Source: Methylotenera_A sp040387515 (lineage in GTDB: Bacteria; Pseudomonadota; Gammaproteobacteria; Burkholderiales; Methylophilaceae). Taken from it: a stretch of 49,714 bases of DNA. The notes beneath the pieces are model-generated. The model saw nothing but the letters and a program-made list of their open reading frames with translations, did no database searches and was not told the origin of the DNA. The translations under genes and the position numbers were made by a program. Shown one piece after another: positions 1 to 9,273 of the stretch; position 1 is the first letter of the stretch; the number at the start of each line of letters is the position of its first letter. Location of the stretch: positions 1 to 49,714 of the forward strand of contig JAZKDP010000020.1 of the NCBI GenBank assembly GCA_040387515.1, read 5' to 3'.

Positions 1-2
1 CA

Positions 3-401
3 GTAGAACGCACCCTTAGCATTATCAAACCAGACGCAGTGGCAAAAAACGTAATTGGTCAAATTTATACGCGTTTTGAAAACGCTGGTTTAAAAATCGT
101 TGCAGCCAAAATGGCACAATTGACTCAAGCTGAGGCTGAAGGTTTTTACGCTGTGCACGCAGCGCGTCCATTTTTTAACGATTTAGTTAAATTTATGATT
201 TCTGGCCCTGTGATGATTCAAGCGTTAGAAGGAGAAGGTGCTGTATTGAAAAATCGTGACTTGATGGGTGCAACAAATCCTAAAGATGCTGCTGCTGGTA
301 CGATTCGCGCTGACTTTGCAGAAAGTATTGATGCAAATGCAGTGCATGGTAGTGATTCTGCAGAGAATGCTGCGACTGAAATTAAATATTTCTTCGGCTA
401 A
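3..401 (+). CDS. ndk: Nucleoside diphosphate kinase (5' end cut by window edge)
   Basis: Transfers the gamma phosphate of ATP to nucleoside diphosphates through a phospho-histidine, balancing cytosolic NTP and dNTP pools. The reading frame is already open at base 3 (VERTLSIIKPDAVAKN), the usual NDK N-terminus, so probably only about two codons lie outside the window; the GTG at 39 is internal, not the start. The catalytic histidine sits in the NAVHGSDS motif near the C-terminus, and the GATNPKDAAAGTIRADF segment is typical. Full length would be about 141 residues, normal for the family. It precedes rlmN, the common betaproteobacterial arrangement. Confidence 0.97.
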   Translation, partial: VERTLSIIKPDAVAKNVIGQIYTRFENAGLKIVAAKMAQLTQAEAEGFYAVHAARPFFNDLVKFMISGPVMIQALEGEGAVLKNRDLMGATNPKDAAAGTIRADFAESIDANAVHGSDSAENAATEIKYFFG

Positions 402-545
402 ATAATTAAAGTTTCGTCGCTATGCTGCGATGCTTACAAAAAATGATTTCTTGTATGTTTATATATGCGGCGTCTTAGTTTTGTGTTTGCGTACTGCTTA
501 GCTTAGAAACTTAAATTATTTAAATAGACAAAAAGGCTTAACTAA

Positions 546-1664
546 TTGATTAATTTATTAAACTTTAATCAACCGCAACTCGCCGATTACTTTGCAAGTA
601 TCGGTGAGAAGCCTTTTCGCGCCAAGCAATTGATGCGCTGGATGCATCATTTTGGTGTGCACGATTTTGCGCAGATGACAGATATTGCTAAAAGTTTACG
701 TGAAAAATTAGCTGTTAATACTGAAATTACTTTGCCAAATGTGCAGTTAGAGCAAGTGTCTAACGACGGCACGCGCAAATGGTTAATCGGCACGGATGAC
801 CTTAAAACTGGCGCTGCCAGTAGCATTGAAACGGTATTTATTCCAGAAGATGATAGAGGTACTTTGTGTATCTCTAGCCAAGTGGGTTGTGCGCTGGCGT
901 GCACGTTTTGCAGTACGGGTGCGCAGGGTTTTAACCGCAATTTAAGTGTCTCAGAAATTATTGGTCAGTTGGCTATTGCCAATAAATCCTTAAGAAGTGA
1001 GTCTGGTTACGATTTGCTTTCTGCTAATGACCGCATCATTTCAAATGTGGTGATGATGGGCATGGGCGAGCCGTTGACGAATTACGATAATGTCGTCACC
1101 GCCATGCAGATTATGTTGGATGATAGTGCGTATGGATTAAGTCGCCGTCGTGTCACGCTTTCCACAAGTGGTGTTGTGCCAGCGATGGATAGGTTGAAAG
1201 AAGATTGTCCTGTTGCATTGGCGGTGAGTCTGCATGCGCCGAATGACGCGTTGCGCGATGTGATTGTGCCAATCAATAAAAAATACCCTATTAAAGAATT
1301 AATGGCGGCTTGTAATCGCTATTTAGAAAAAGCACCGCGTGATTTTGTGACATTTGAATATGTGATGTTGGATGGCGTGAATGATACGGTTGAGCATGCC
1401 CATCAATTGTTGGATGTGATTAAAAGCGTACCGTGCAAACTGAATTTAATTCCATTTAATCCATTCCCAAATAGTGGATATGAAACCTCAAAGCCTAGCC
1501 ACATTCGCGTGTTCCGTGATATTTTAATGCAAGCGGGTTATATAGTAACCGTGCGCAAAACGCGTGGTGATGATATTGACGCGGCTTGCGGGCAGTTGGC
1601 GGGTAAGGTGTTAGATAAAACGAAGCGGTCACTTAAAAATATTCCAATAGAGGTGGTTGCATGA
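546..1664 (+). CDS. rlmN: Dual-specificity 23S rRNA/tRNA adenine-C2 methyltransferase RlmN
   Basis: Radical SAM enzyme that methylates C2 of A2503 in 23S rRNA and A37 of a tRNA subset. The CxxxCxxC iron-sulfur motif is C115, C119, C122 (GCALACTFC). C108 matches the methyl-carrying cysteine upstream of the cluster, and the second catalytic cysteine is in DIDAACGQL near residue 348. Start taken at TTG 546 because the family N-terminus (NLLNFNQPQLADYF) begins immediately there and no ATG lies in a suitable place; the ribosome binding site is weak. Length of 372 residues is usual. The stop overlaps the pilF ATG by the ATGA arrangement, suggesting translational coupling. Confidence 0.97.
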   Translation: MINLLNFNQPQLADYFASIGEKPFRAKQLMRWMHHFGVHDFAQMTDIAKSLREKLAVNTEITLPNVQLEQVSNDGTRKWLIGTDDLKTGAASSIETVFIPEDDRGTLCISSQVGCALACTFCSTGAQGFNRNLSVSEIIGQLAIANKSLRSESGYDLLSANDRIISNVVMMGMGEPLTNYDNVVTAMQIMLDDSAYGLSRRRVTLSTSGVVPAMDRLKEDCPVALAVSLHAPNDALRDVIVPINKKYPIKELMAACNRYLEKAPRDFVTFEYVMLDGVNDTVEHAHQLLDVIKSVPCKLNLIPFNPFPNSGYETSKPSHIRVFRDILMQAGYIVTVRKTRGDDIDAACGQLAGKVLDKTKRSLKNIPIEVVA

Positions 1665-2464
1665 TTTTAGATTTGGTTAATGTTAGAAGTTTAGCGAAGA
1701 GTTTGATGAAAACTTTTGTGCTTGGTTTGTTCATGACATTGCCGCTTGCCGCTTGTGTCACAAACTCGCAAACCAGTAATCAAGGTATTTACAGCGAAAC
1801 TGCCATTACGGAGCGTGCGCGTGCACATAGCGATTTAGCCGCCGCCTACTTGCAGCAGAATAAATATGAAATCGCATTAAACGAATTTACAATTGCCACG
1901 CAAATCGATCCGAATTTTTCACCAGCCTATAATGGATTGGCTTTAGTGCAGGCGGCTTTGGGTGAAGATGCTAAAGCGGATGCTAACTTCAAAAAAGCGC
2001 TTCAACTTCAGCCTAACAGTTCAGAGTCGCATAATAATTACGGCAGCTTTTTATGTGCCAGAAAACGCTATGATGAATCGATTACCCATTTTTTAGAGGC
2101 GGTAAAAAATCCGCTTTATACGACGCCTAATTTGGCGTATGCCAATGCTGGTATTTGTTCAGCACGTAAAAACGATATTAAAAATGCTGAGCTTTATTTG
2201 AATAAAGCTTTGCAAATACAGCCGTTAACTTATTCTGCGGCTTATCAATTGGCGGATATCCAATTTAAACGCGGTGATGCAGTCACTGCAAAATCTACCT
2301 TGCAAAATGTTTTGGTGGCTGCACCAAGCCCAGAATCATTGTGGTTGGGTATTAAAATTGAACGTATTCTAGGCGGGCGAGATAATGAGGCCAGTTATGC
2401 ATTGCAACTGCGCCAACAGTATCCAAACTCTGAACAAACTGGCTTACTATTAAGCGGTCAATAA
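1661..2464 (+). CDS. pilF: Type IV pilus biogenesis/stability lipoprotein PilF (PilW), TPR protein
   Basis: Outer-membrane lipoprotein pilotin that in other bacteria helps the PilQ secretin assemble. The N-terminus has a hydrophobic stretch ending in the lipobox LAAC (Cys32), followed by tandem tetratricopeptide repeats (about residues 50-250), e.g. YLQQNKYEIALNEF and NAELYLNKALQIQP. The ATG at 1661 has a strong AGGTGG at 1651-1656 and overlaps the rlmN stop, so it is preferred. An ATG at 1706 would give a more compact lipoprotein signal (17 residues to the Cys) and cannot be excluded. Position between rlmN and rodZ is the usual one for pilF. Confidence 0.9.
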   Translation: MILDLVNVRSLAKSLMKTFVLGLFMTLPLAACVTNSQTSNQGIYSETAITERARAHSDLAAAYLQQNKYEIALNEFTIATQIDPNFSPAYNGLALVQAALGEDAKADANFKKALQLQPNSSESHNNYGSFLCARKRYDESITHFLEAVKNPLYTTPNLAYANAGICSARKNDIKNAELYLNKALQIQPLTYSAAYQLADIQFKRGDAVTAKSTLQNVLVAAPSPESLWLGIKIERILGGRDNEASYALQLRQQYPNSEQTGLLLSGQ

Positions 2465-2490
2465 TCATTTGCTAAATGTAGGGCGATAAT

Positions 2491-3504
2491 ATGGCGCGTA
2501 AAAATACCGATAAAGTAGAAGAAAAGCAAACGTCTGAGCAGGCTAATGTTAGCGAAAATCTAGCAACTGTTGATGGTGCTATTCAGGCGGAGTACCTGAC
2601 TTACTCACGCTCGCGTTGTGGTGGGGCGCTACGAATCGCACGTGAAAAGCTAGGTCTGTCATTAAATGACGTGACAAGTCGGCTTAAAATCAGCAATAAG
2701 CAGCTTGAGGCAATTGAAGCGGATAACTTTACGGCTTTACCTGAGGCGACGATTGTGAAAGGCTTCATTCGCAATTACGCTAAGTTACTTAAGCTGGATG
2801 CAGAGCCTTTATTGGATGCTTATAACGTATTAATGCCAAGCAAAGAGCCATTGGCTTTTACCATTAAACCTAGCTCTACCATGAAAGTCGGCGGGTATAA
2901 AAAGCCCAAAACAGGACGTTATATTGCGTTTAGTATATTGCTGGTATTGGCATTGGCAGCATGGCTTTTTTATCAACATTACATTGAGAAACCTAGCCCA
3001 ACTGCCCCTATTGCCAACACAGAAAAATTAGAACCTTTGCCAGAGCAAGCTTTACCAGCAGTTGAGCGGATGGAACAATCCTCTGAGATTACATTGCCGC
3101 CAGCGGCTTCTGTTGATTCTTTGAGTTCGCCGCAACCGTTGAATTCATCCGAATCTTTAAGTGCGGCACAAACGGCGTTAACGCCAAATCCTACAGCTAC
3201 AACTAATGCACAGCTTATATTAGATTCTAATGCTGCATCAGCTAATGCGCCAGCAGTTGGTGGAAGCGTGGCTCGTTTGGAGCTTGCCGCCAGTCAAGAA
3301 ACGTGGGTGAGTGTTGTAGATGCCAAGGGGAAACAGATGTATAGCAAAATTATTTTTGCTGGTGGACGTGAAACGGTTGAAGCTAAAACACCATTAGAAT
3401 TGGTGGTTGGTAACGCGATTGGTACTACTTTGATGGTGAACGGAAAATCTGTTGATTTGGCTCCGCATACGCGTGTAAATGTAGCGCGGCTTAAATTAGA
3501 ATAA
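2491..3504 (+). CDS. rodZ: RodZ-like cytoskeletal helix-turn-helix membrane protein
   Basis: Bitopic inner-membrane protein that links MreB to the elongation machinery. An N-terminal Cro/C1-type helix-turn-helix lies at about residues 40-110 (LRIAREKLGLSLNDVTSRL, then a GFIRNYAKLL segment). One transmembrane helix lies at about 143-161, followed by a Ser/Pro/Ala-rich periplasmic linker (about 165-250) and a C-terminal DUF4115 beta domain (about 255-335). The length of 337 residues fits. It sits between pilF and ispG as in many Proteobacteria. RodZ function is inferred from domain order and neighbourhood; the sequence alone also fits a generic HTH/DUF4115 protein. Confidence 0.88.
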   Translation: MARKNTDKVEEKQTSEQANVSENLATVDGAIQAEYLTYSRSRCGGALRIAREKLGLSLNDVTSRLKISNKQLEAIEADNFTALPEATIVKGFIRNYAKLLKLDAEPLLDAYNVLMPSKEPLAFTIKPSSTMKVGGYKKPKTGRYIAFSILLVLALAAWLFYQHYIEKPSPTAPIANTEKLEPLPEQALPAVERMEQSSEITLPPAASVDSLSSPQPLNSSESLSAAQTALTPNPTATTNAQLILDSNAASANAPAVGGSVARLELAASQETWVSVVDAKGKQMYSKIIFAGGRETVEAKTPLELVVGNAIGTTLMVNGKSVDLAPHTRVNVARLKLE

Positions 3505-3542
3505 CTTAAATTAGAATCATTGGAATAGTAGAGTCGTTATTC

Positions 3543-4823
3543 ATGCGTAGAAATACCCGTCAAGTCATGATAGGCAATGTGCCAGTAGGCGGTGGCTTGT
3601 ATGGCACTATTGTTTCTCCAGTTGTCGTGCAAAGTATGACGAATACAGATACCGCCGATGCGCAGGCCACTATCCAGCAAGTGTTTGAGTTATGGCAGGC
3701 GGGTAGTGAAGTTGTACGCATTACGGTTAACTCGCCTGAAGCCGCGGCGCAAGTCGGCAATATTCGCGCTGGTTTGGATGCGCTCGGTTGTAATGTTCCT
3801 TTGGTCGGCGATTTTCATTATAACGGCCATAAATTACTAGCTGCTTACCCTGATTGCGCGAAAGGTTTAGCTAAATATCGTATTAATCCAGGTAATGTAG
3901 GTAAAGGCAGTAAGCGTGATGAGCAATTCGCCGCCATGATCGAAGCTGCCATTCAATACAAAAAATCAGTGCGCATAGGTGTTAACTGGGGCAGTTTAGA
4001 TCAGGCAAAAATGGCACAGATGATGGACGATAATGCCAAGCTTCCTGAGCCATTATCATCTGATGCTTTGATGCGTGAAGCACTGATACAATCCGCTTTA
4101 GAAAGTGCGCAACAAGCGGTTGATATAGGTTTAGATCCTAATCAAATTATTATTTCTTGCAAAGTCAGCAATGTGCAGGATTTAGTAAAAGTCTACGTAG
4201 ATTTGGCAAGCCGCTGTGATTATCCCTTGCATTTAGGTTTAACAGAGGCCGGCATGGGTTCCAAAGGTATAGTTGCCTCTACTGCGGCATTATCATTATT
4301 GCTGCAGCAAGGCATTGGCGATACGATTCGTGTGAGCTTGACGCCAGAACCAAACGAATCACGCACCAAAGAAGTGATTGTTGCGCAAGAGATTTTACAA
4401 ACTATGGGCATCCGCTCATTTACGCCGTTGGTAACAGCTTGCCCGGGTTGCGGACGTACTACTTCAACTTATTTCCAAGAGTTGGCGATGCAAATCCAGA
4501 GTTATTTGCGCGTACAAATGCCTGTTTGGCGCAACGCATATCCAGGTGTAGAAGATATGAGCGTTGCTGTGATGGGTTGTGTTGTAAACGGGCCTGGTGA
4601 ATCTAAGCTGGCTAATATCGGCATTAGCTTGCCTGGTACTGGTGAGACGCCAGTGGCACCTGTATTTGTCGATGGTGAAAAAACCGTGACCTTGAAAGGC
4701 GATCACATCGCTCAAGAATTTCAAGCGATTGTAGAAGAATACGTACAGAAAAATTATGCTGAAGGTGGCAAGTTGCGTGTTGCTGCGATTCAAAAAACCA
4801 TTCCTATTCAATCTATCAGCTAA
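3543..4823 (+). CDS. ispG: 4-hydroxy-3-methylbut-2-en-1-yl diphosphate synthase (IspG/GcpE)
   Basis: Iron-sulfur enzyme of the methylerythritol phosphate route to isoprenoids; converts MEcPP to HMBPP. Cluster ligands are visible in CPGCGRTTSTYFQELA and in the later MGCVVNGPGES. The N-terminal VVVQSMTNTDTADAQAT and GSEVVRITVNSPEAA stretches are typical of the TIM-barrel domain. The 426-residue length matches the longer betaproteobacterial form. Starts at ATG 3543, 38 bases after rodZ, and is followed closely by hisS, the common ispG-hisS pair. Confidence 0.97.
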   Translation: MRRNTRQVMIGNVPVGGGLYGTIVSPVVVQSMTNTDTADAQATIQQVFELWQAGSEVVRITVNSPEAAAQVGNIRAGLDALGCNVPLVGDFHYNGHKLLAAYPDCAKGLAKYRINPGNVGKGSKRDEQFAAMIEAAIQYKKSVRIGVNWGSLDQAKMAQMMDDNAKLPEPLSSDALMREALIQSALESAQQAVDIGLDPNQIIISCKVSNVQDLVKVYVDLASRCDYPLHLGLTEAGMGSKGIVASTAALSLLLQQGIGDTIRVSLTPEPNESRTKEVIVAQEILQTMGIRSFTPLVTACPGCGRTTSTYFQELAMQIQSYLRVQMPVWRNAYPGVEDMSVAVMGCVVNGPGESKLANIGISLPGTGETPVAPVFVDGEKTVTLKGDHIAQEFQAIVEEYVQKNYAEGGKLRVAAIQKTIPIQSIS

Positions 4824-4853
4824 ATAACGGCTGTACAATTTCTAATATAAATC

Positions 4854-6128
4854 GTGTCTAATACCAAATCTACTAATACAAAATTTCAAAGCATCAAAGG
4901 TTTCTACGATATTCTGCCTGAGGCGACGCCGCTATGGTTTAAGCTGGAAGACACCGCTAGGCATATATTAAGTCAATATGGCTACAATAATATTCGCATG
5001 CCCTTGGTCGAGCCAACCGATTTATTTGTGCGCTCAGTAGGTGAGCATACGGATATCGTTGAAAAAGAGATGTACGCGTGGGAAGATAAACTCAATGGCG
5101 ACAAGCTGACCTTGCGCCCAGAAGGTACGGCAGGTTGCGTGCGTGCGGTTGTTGAACATAGTTTGACGTATAACGGGCCGCAGCGTTTGTGGTATTCAGG
5201 GCCGATGTTTAGGCATGAGAATGTGCAGAAAGGCCGTCAACGCCAGTTTCACCAAGTTGGCGTAGAAGCATTTGGTTTTGATGGTCCGGATGTAGATGCT
5301 GAACAAATTGTTTTATTAGCAAGATTGTGGCGCGAACTAGGCATTACAGACGTTGAATTGCAGATCAATAGTATTGGCGATGCGGCAGAACGAGCCGAGT
5401 ATCGCCAGACCTTAATTACTTATTTTGAGCAGCATCTGGATTTGCTTGATGAAGATGCAAAACGCCGATTGCATACGAATCCTATGCGTATCTTGGATAC
5501 AAAAAATCCGCGCATGCAGCCCTTGTGCGAAGCAGCGCCTAAGCTCATGGATTGTTTAGGTGAAGCCAGTCGAGCCCATTTTGAAAAATTGTGTCATTTA
5601 TTAAATGGCGCAGGTGTCGACTTTGTGATTAATCATCGTCTGGTGCGCGGCCTGGATTATTACAACCGAACAGTATTTGAATGGGTGACAACTAAGCTGG
5701 GTGCGCAAGGGACGATTGCAGGTGGTGGACGTTATGACGCTTTAGTTGAGCGTCTAGGTGGTAATCCAACGCCTGCATGTGGTTTCGGTATTGGTTTAGA
5801 GCGCGTGTTTTTATTGATGCAAGAATACGGTGTGACCGCCACAAATTCACCGGATATTTATTTGGTTAACGTGGGCGATTTAGCTGAAAAACAAGCCTTT
5901 ATGACTGCTGAGGCCTTACGTAGCTTTGGTTTGAGCGTCGTATTGCATGCAGGGGGAGGCAGTTTTAAATCACAAATGAAAAAAGCCGATAAGAGCGGCG
6001 CGCACTTTGCGGCAATTATCGGTGATGATGAGGCTGCGGCAAACGAAATATCCATAAAACCCTTATTACAAGCGGGCGAACAAAAACGTTGTAAACTAAG
6101 CGAAGTGGTAAGTTTTCTGCGTAGCTAG
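4854..6128 (+). CDS. hisS: Histidine--tRNA ligase
   Basis: Class II aminoacyl-tRNA synthetase that charges tRNA-His. Motif 2 region (LRPEGTAGCVRAVVEH; WYSGPMFRHENVQKGRQRQF), the histidine-binding LVRGLDYYNRTVFEW and motif 3 (GGGRYDALVERLGG with GFGIGLERV) are all present, followed by a C-terminal anticodon-binding domain (about residues 330-424). Start is GTG at 4854, 30 bases after ispG; no better ATG is available upstream of the conserved KGFYDILPE segment. A paralogue, hisZ, is further along in the window and lacks the LVRGLDYYN residues, so this copy is the true synthetase. Confidence 0.98.
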   Translation: MSNTKSTNTKFQSIKGFYDILPEATPLWFKLEDTARHILSQYGYNNIRMPLVEPTDLFVRSVGEHTDIVEKEMYAWEDKLNGDKLTLRPEGTAGCVRAVVEHSLTYNGPQRLWYSGPMFRHENVQKGRQRQFHQVGVEAFGFDGPDVDAEQIVLLARLWRELGITDVELQINSIGDAAERAEYRQTLITYFEQHLDLLDEDAKRRLHTNPMRILDTKNPRMQPLCEAAPKLMDCLGEASRAHFEKLCHLLNGAGVDFVINHRLVRGLDYYNRTVFEWVTTKLGAQGTIAGGGRYDALVERLGGNPTPACGFGIGLERVFLLMQEYGVTATNSPDIYLVNVGDLAEKQAFMTAEALRSFGLSVVLHAGGGSFKSQMKKADKSGAHFAAIIGDDEAAANEISIKPLLQAGEQKRCKLSEVVSFLRS

Positions 6129-6158
6129 ACAATATTAGCCGCCAATGAAAGGAATAAT

Positions 6159-6926
6159 ATGACCGACAGTAAGCTGGGAGAAAGTAAACAGTTTTCAACT
6201 GCCATTATTGTGCTGGGTTTATTGTTGGCGATTGGCATGGCAAGCGCTGCATTCATATTGGGCGTGCAAGCGAAACGTGCAGTTGCTGGTCAGCAATCGA
6301 TTACGGTAAAAGGTCTTGCTGAAAAGCCGATTAAAGCAGATAGCGCAGAATGGACAATCACAATTGGTGTGACGCAACCTACTCAGGCTGCTGCATTAGA
6401 AAATTTGGCGACAGAACGCAAAGTGGTCGAAGCGTTTTTAGCTAAGCAAGGTTTCGCTAGCGAAACTTGGTCGGCAGACGTTGAAACAATCGGGCCACAT
6501 TATGAAGAGGTTTTTGTAAAAGATACACCGCGCCAAGTGCAAAATGGTTTTGATGCTTATCAAAACATTCGAGTCACCAGTCAAGATTTAACTAAGATTG
6601 CCGCTGCAAACAAAGCGTTTTTGCAATTGCGTGCAGAAAATCATCCTGTTACTGCGCAGCCGCCTAACTATTTAGTTGGCAATTTAGAAGCCATTAAAAT
6701 GTCGTTAATTGCAGACGCTACAAAAAATGCACGCAGCCGTGCGACAGAATTTGTTAAACAAGATGGCGTAAAAGTAGGTGTGATGAAGTCGGCTAGCCAA
6801 GGCGCTTTTTATATATTGCCTGTAGGCGGTGATGCTGGTGATGATAGCTATGGCGGGGTTTACGACAAATCAACAATCGACAAAATCGCGCGTGTTGTGG
6901 TGACGATCGTTTACAACATAGAGTAA
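6159..6926 (+). CDS. SIMPL (DUF541) domain protein with N-terminal membrane anchor
   Basis: Likely periplasmic, anchored protein of unknown biochemical role. A hydrophobic segment at about residues 16-36 (STAIIVLGLLLAIGMASAAF) is followed by a SIMPL/DUF541 domain (about 47-255), recognised by ITVKGLAEKPIKADSAEWTI, the internal VQNGFDAYQNIRVTSQDLTK and the C-terminal KIARVVVTIVYNIE strand. The ATG at 6159 is preceded by AAAGGAAT. It lies between hisS and two ABC ATPases and ends 3 bases before the first of them. Related proteins include BP26 and YggE, implicated in oxidative stress or channel assembly; no specific role can be assigned here. Confidence 0.85.
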   Translation: MTDSKLGESKQFSTAIIVLGLLLAIGMASAAFILGVQAKRAVAGQQSITVKGLAEKPIKADSAEWTITIGVTQPTQAAALENLATERKVVEAFLAKQGFASETWSADVETIGPHYEEVFVKDTPRQVQNGFDAYQNIRVTSQDLTKIAAANKAFLQLRAENHPVTAQPPNYLVGNLEAIKMSLIADATKNARSRATEFVKQDGVKVGVMKSASQGAFYILPVGGDAGDDSYGGVYDKSTIDKIARVVVTIVYNIE

Positions 6927-6929
6927 ACA

Positions 6930-7766
6930 ATGACCGAAATTTTAAATATCAGCAATTTATCCGTCACACCGAAAAACGAGCCAAATCGGTTTTTGGTTAA
7001 AGATGCAAGCTTGCGTTTATCTGCTGGCAAAACCACCTGTATCGTGGGTGAGTCTGGCAGTGGCAAAAGCTTAACGGCGTTGAGTATTATGGGTTTGCTT
7101 TCTAAGCAATTGCAATCGACGGGTAGTGTTGTATTTAAAGGTCAAGATATTGCGACGCTGGATAATAAGGCATTGCAAAAAATACGCGGCGCCAAAATCG
7201 GCATGATTTTTCAAGAGCCGATGACTTCGTTGAATCCTGTTTTGACTGTCGGTTATCAAATTGGCGAGTCGTTGACTGCGCATTTAGGGCTTAAGGGCTC
7301 TGGTTTAAAATTGCGTGTTGAAAGCCTGTTGCAGCAAGTCGGCATCCCAATGGAACGCGCCAATAGCTATCCAGATGAATTGTCAGGTGGGCAGCGTCAA
7401 CGTGTGATGATTGCGATGAGCATTGCCTGCGAACCAGCATTATTAATTGCGGATGAGCCAACGACTGCGCTGGATATGACTGTACAGGCGCAAATTTTGC
7501 ACTTATTAGATGAGCTTAAAACACGTATGAACATGGCGATGTTGTTTATCACACATGATTTTGGTGTGGTAGCAGATATTGCCGATGATGTGATTGTGAT
7601 GTTTAGGGGTGAAATTGTTGAAACTGGTACTAAGAAACAAGTGCTAGAGAAACCGCAACATCCTTATACCAAAGCTTTACTGGCATGTGTGCCCGATTAT
7701 GAAGGTAAAAAACAACTCAAACCCATTGATTATGCTTGGTTAAAAGATAGCAAGGCTGCCGCATGA
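6930..7766 (+). CDS. Oligopeptide/dipeptide-type ABC transporter ATP-binding protein (DppD/OppD-like)
   Basis: Cytosolic ATPase subunit of a peptide-importer-type ABC system. Walker A GESGSGKSLTA, Q-loop MIFQEPMTSLNP, signature LSGGQRQRVMIAMSIA, Walker B LLIADEPTTALD and H-loop FITHDFGVVADI are all intact. The C-terminal HPYTKALLACVP is the short oligopeptide-type extension. At 278 residues it is shorter than standalone OppD proteins because the C-terminal region is brief. The stop overlaps the next ATPase start by ATGA. No permease or binding protein is adjacent, so the partner must be elsewhere. Alternatively this is half of a split YejF-like ATPase. Confidence 0.9.
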   Translation: MTEILNISNLSVTPKNEPNRFLVKDASLRLSAGKTTCIVGESGSGKSLTALSIMGLLSKQLQSTGSVVFKGQDIATLDNKALQKIRGAKIGMIFQEPMTSLNPVLTVGYQIGESLTAHLGLKGSGLKLRVESLLQQVGIPMERANSYPDELSGGQRQRVMIAMSIACEPALLIADEPTTALDMTVQAQILHLLDELKTRMNMAMLFITHDFGVVADIADDVIVMFRGEIVETGTKKQVLEKPQHPYTKALLACVPDYEGKKQLKPIDYAWLKDSKAAA

Positions 7767-8575
7767 GTAATACAGATGCCAGCAATATTATCTTGCAAGC
7801 TAATCATTTGGTTAAAACTTACTCACAAAGCAGTGGCCGTTTTGGCTTTGGGCAAACACAAGTTAGGGCGCTAGATGATGTCAGTATCGCGCTTAAAGAA
7901 GGTTCTACGCTAGCGATAGTCGGTGAATCTGGTTCTGGTAAATCCACCTTGGCACGTTGTCTGTTACAATTGCAACCTATGGACAGCGGTGAAGTGCTGT
8001 TTCAAGGACAAAATTTAGCCAAATTAGGTGCGCAATCACTTAGGTCCATGCGTAAAAACTTACAAATGGTGTTTCAAGATCCATTTGCCTCGCTTAACCC
8101 CCGTATGCACGTTGGTGAAATCGTTGGTGAGGGCTTACTGATTCATGGTTTGGGCAATGTTGCTGAGCAAAAAAATAAAGTGTATCAGATGCTAGAGCGT
8201 GTTGGCTTAAAGGCAAATGATGCACTGAAATATCCCCACCAGTTTTCTGGTGGACAAAGGCAACGTATTGGAATCGCCCGTGCTTTGGTATTAGAGCCGA
8301 AAGTGGTGGTCTGCGATGAACCCGTGTCAGCGTTAGATGTATCGGTGCAAGCGCAAATTTTGTTGTTATTAAAAGAATTGCAAGTTGAGATGAACTTAAG
8401 TTATTTGTTTATCAGTCACGATTTAAGAGTAGTACGCCACATTGCTGACGAAATGGTAGTTATGCATAAAGGTAAAATTGTAGAACAGGGTAATGTAGTA
8501 GAGATTTACAATTCGCCGCAGCAGCCATACACACAGCAGTTATTAAGTGCAATTCCAGGTCGAAAAGCGGCCTAA
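7763..8575 (+). CDS. Oligopeptide/dipeptide-type ABC transporter ATP-binding protein (DppF/OppF-like)
   Basis: Second ATPase of the pair. Walker A GESGSGKSTLARCLL, Q-loop MVFQDPFASLNPRM, signature FSGGQRQRIGIARAL, Walker B VVVCDEPVSALD and H-loop FISHDLRVVRHI are intact. The C-terminal QQPYTQQLLSAIPGRKAA is the oligopeptide-type tail. 270 residues. It overlaps the preceding ATPase by 4 bases, so the two are probably translated together and form a heterodimer. It is followed by yfgM. Substrate class (peptide) is inferred from family resemblance only; such pairs also serve nickel and other ligands. Confidence 0.9.
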   Translation: MSNTDASNIILQANHLVKTYSQSSGRFGFGQTQVRALDDVSIALKEGSTLAIVGESGSGKSTLARCLLQLQPMDSGEVLFQGQNLAKLGAQSLRSMRKNLQMVFQDPFASLNPRMHVGEIVGEGLLIHGLGNVAEQKNKVYQMLERVGLKANDALKYPHQFSGGQRQRIGIARALVLEPKVVVCDEPVSALDVSVQAQILLLLKELQVEMNLSYLFISHDLRVVRHIADEMVVMHKGKIVEQGNVVEIYNSPQQPYTQQLLSAIPGRKAA

Positions 8576-8631
8576 ACTTTTAGTTAAAGAAGTTATTTGG
8601 AAACGAATTAGTTATTAAGAGAGAAATAGTA

Positions 8632-9258
8632 ATGGCATACGATTTAGAAGAACAAGAGCAGTTAGATGAGTTTAAAGCTTGGTGGAAAAAGAGCGGAAAA
8701 TTAATCACTAATTTAGTACTGGTAGTATTGCTAGCTTATGCTGGATGGCAAGGTTATCATTATTTTCAAGCTAAAAAATCGGTTGAAGCTTCTACTTTAT
8801 ATCAAGCTTTGGTTACGACCGATGCCAGCAAAGTAGCCGATATTCAGGCACAAGCCACAAAATTAACCGCAGATTATGCTGGTACGCCCTATGCTGGACG
8901 TGCCGCAATCTATGCGGCAAAAGCGAATATCACCGCAAACGACCTAAAAAATGCTAAAACTCAGTTAGAGTGGGCGGCTAAAAATGCTAAAGAAAGTACA
9001 ACTAAAGCAATAGCCAGTTTACAGTTGGCTGGTATTTTGTTTGAAGAGAAAAACTATGATGCTGCGCTGAAATTGTTGTCAAGCGACAGCGACAAAGGTT
9101 TTGCAGGACTAAAAGAAGATTTAAAAGGTGATATTTACATGGCTCAAGGTAAAAAAGTAGAGGCTAAAAAAGCTTACGAAACAGCCTTAATTGAGTTGGA
9201 TTCGCAAGGTAAATTGTCGCAATACACGCGTCAAAAACTTGAATCACTTGGCGTTTAA
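8632..9258 (+). CDS. yfgM: YfgM family membrane-anchored TPR-like protein
   Basis: Ancillary SecYEG/periplasmic chaperone-network protein in E. coli. A cytosolic acidic N-terminus (AYDLEEQEQLDEFKAWWKKSG) leads into one transmembrane helix at about residues 24-42 (LITNLVLVVLLAYAGWQGY), then a periplasmic helical TPR-like domain (about 55-205) with repeated Ala-rich helices. 208 residues, typical length. It is immediately followed by bamB and der, the conserved yfgM-bamB-der order, though hisS, usually adjacent, is separated by three inserted genes here. Confidence 0.93.
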   Translation: MAYDLEEQEQLDEFKAWWKKSGKLITNLVLVVLLAYAGWQGYHYFQAKKSVEASTLYQALVTTDASKVADIQAQATKLTADYAGTPYAGRAAIYAAKANITANDLKNAKTQLEWAAKNAKESTTKAIASLQLAGILFEEKNYDAALKLLSSDSDKGFAGLKEDLKGDIYMAQGKKVEAKKAYETALIELDSQGKLSQYTRQKLESLGV

Positions 9259-9273
9259 TTGCTGGTCTGCACA

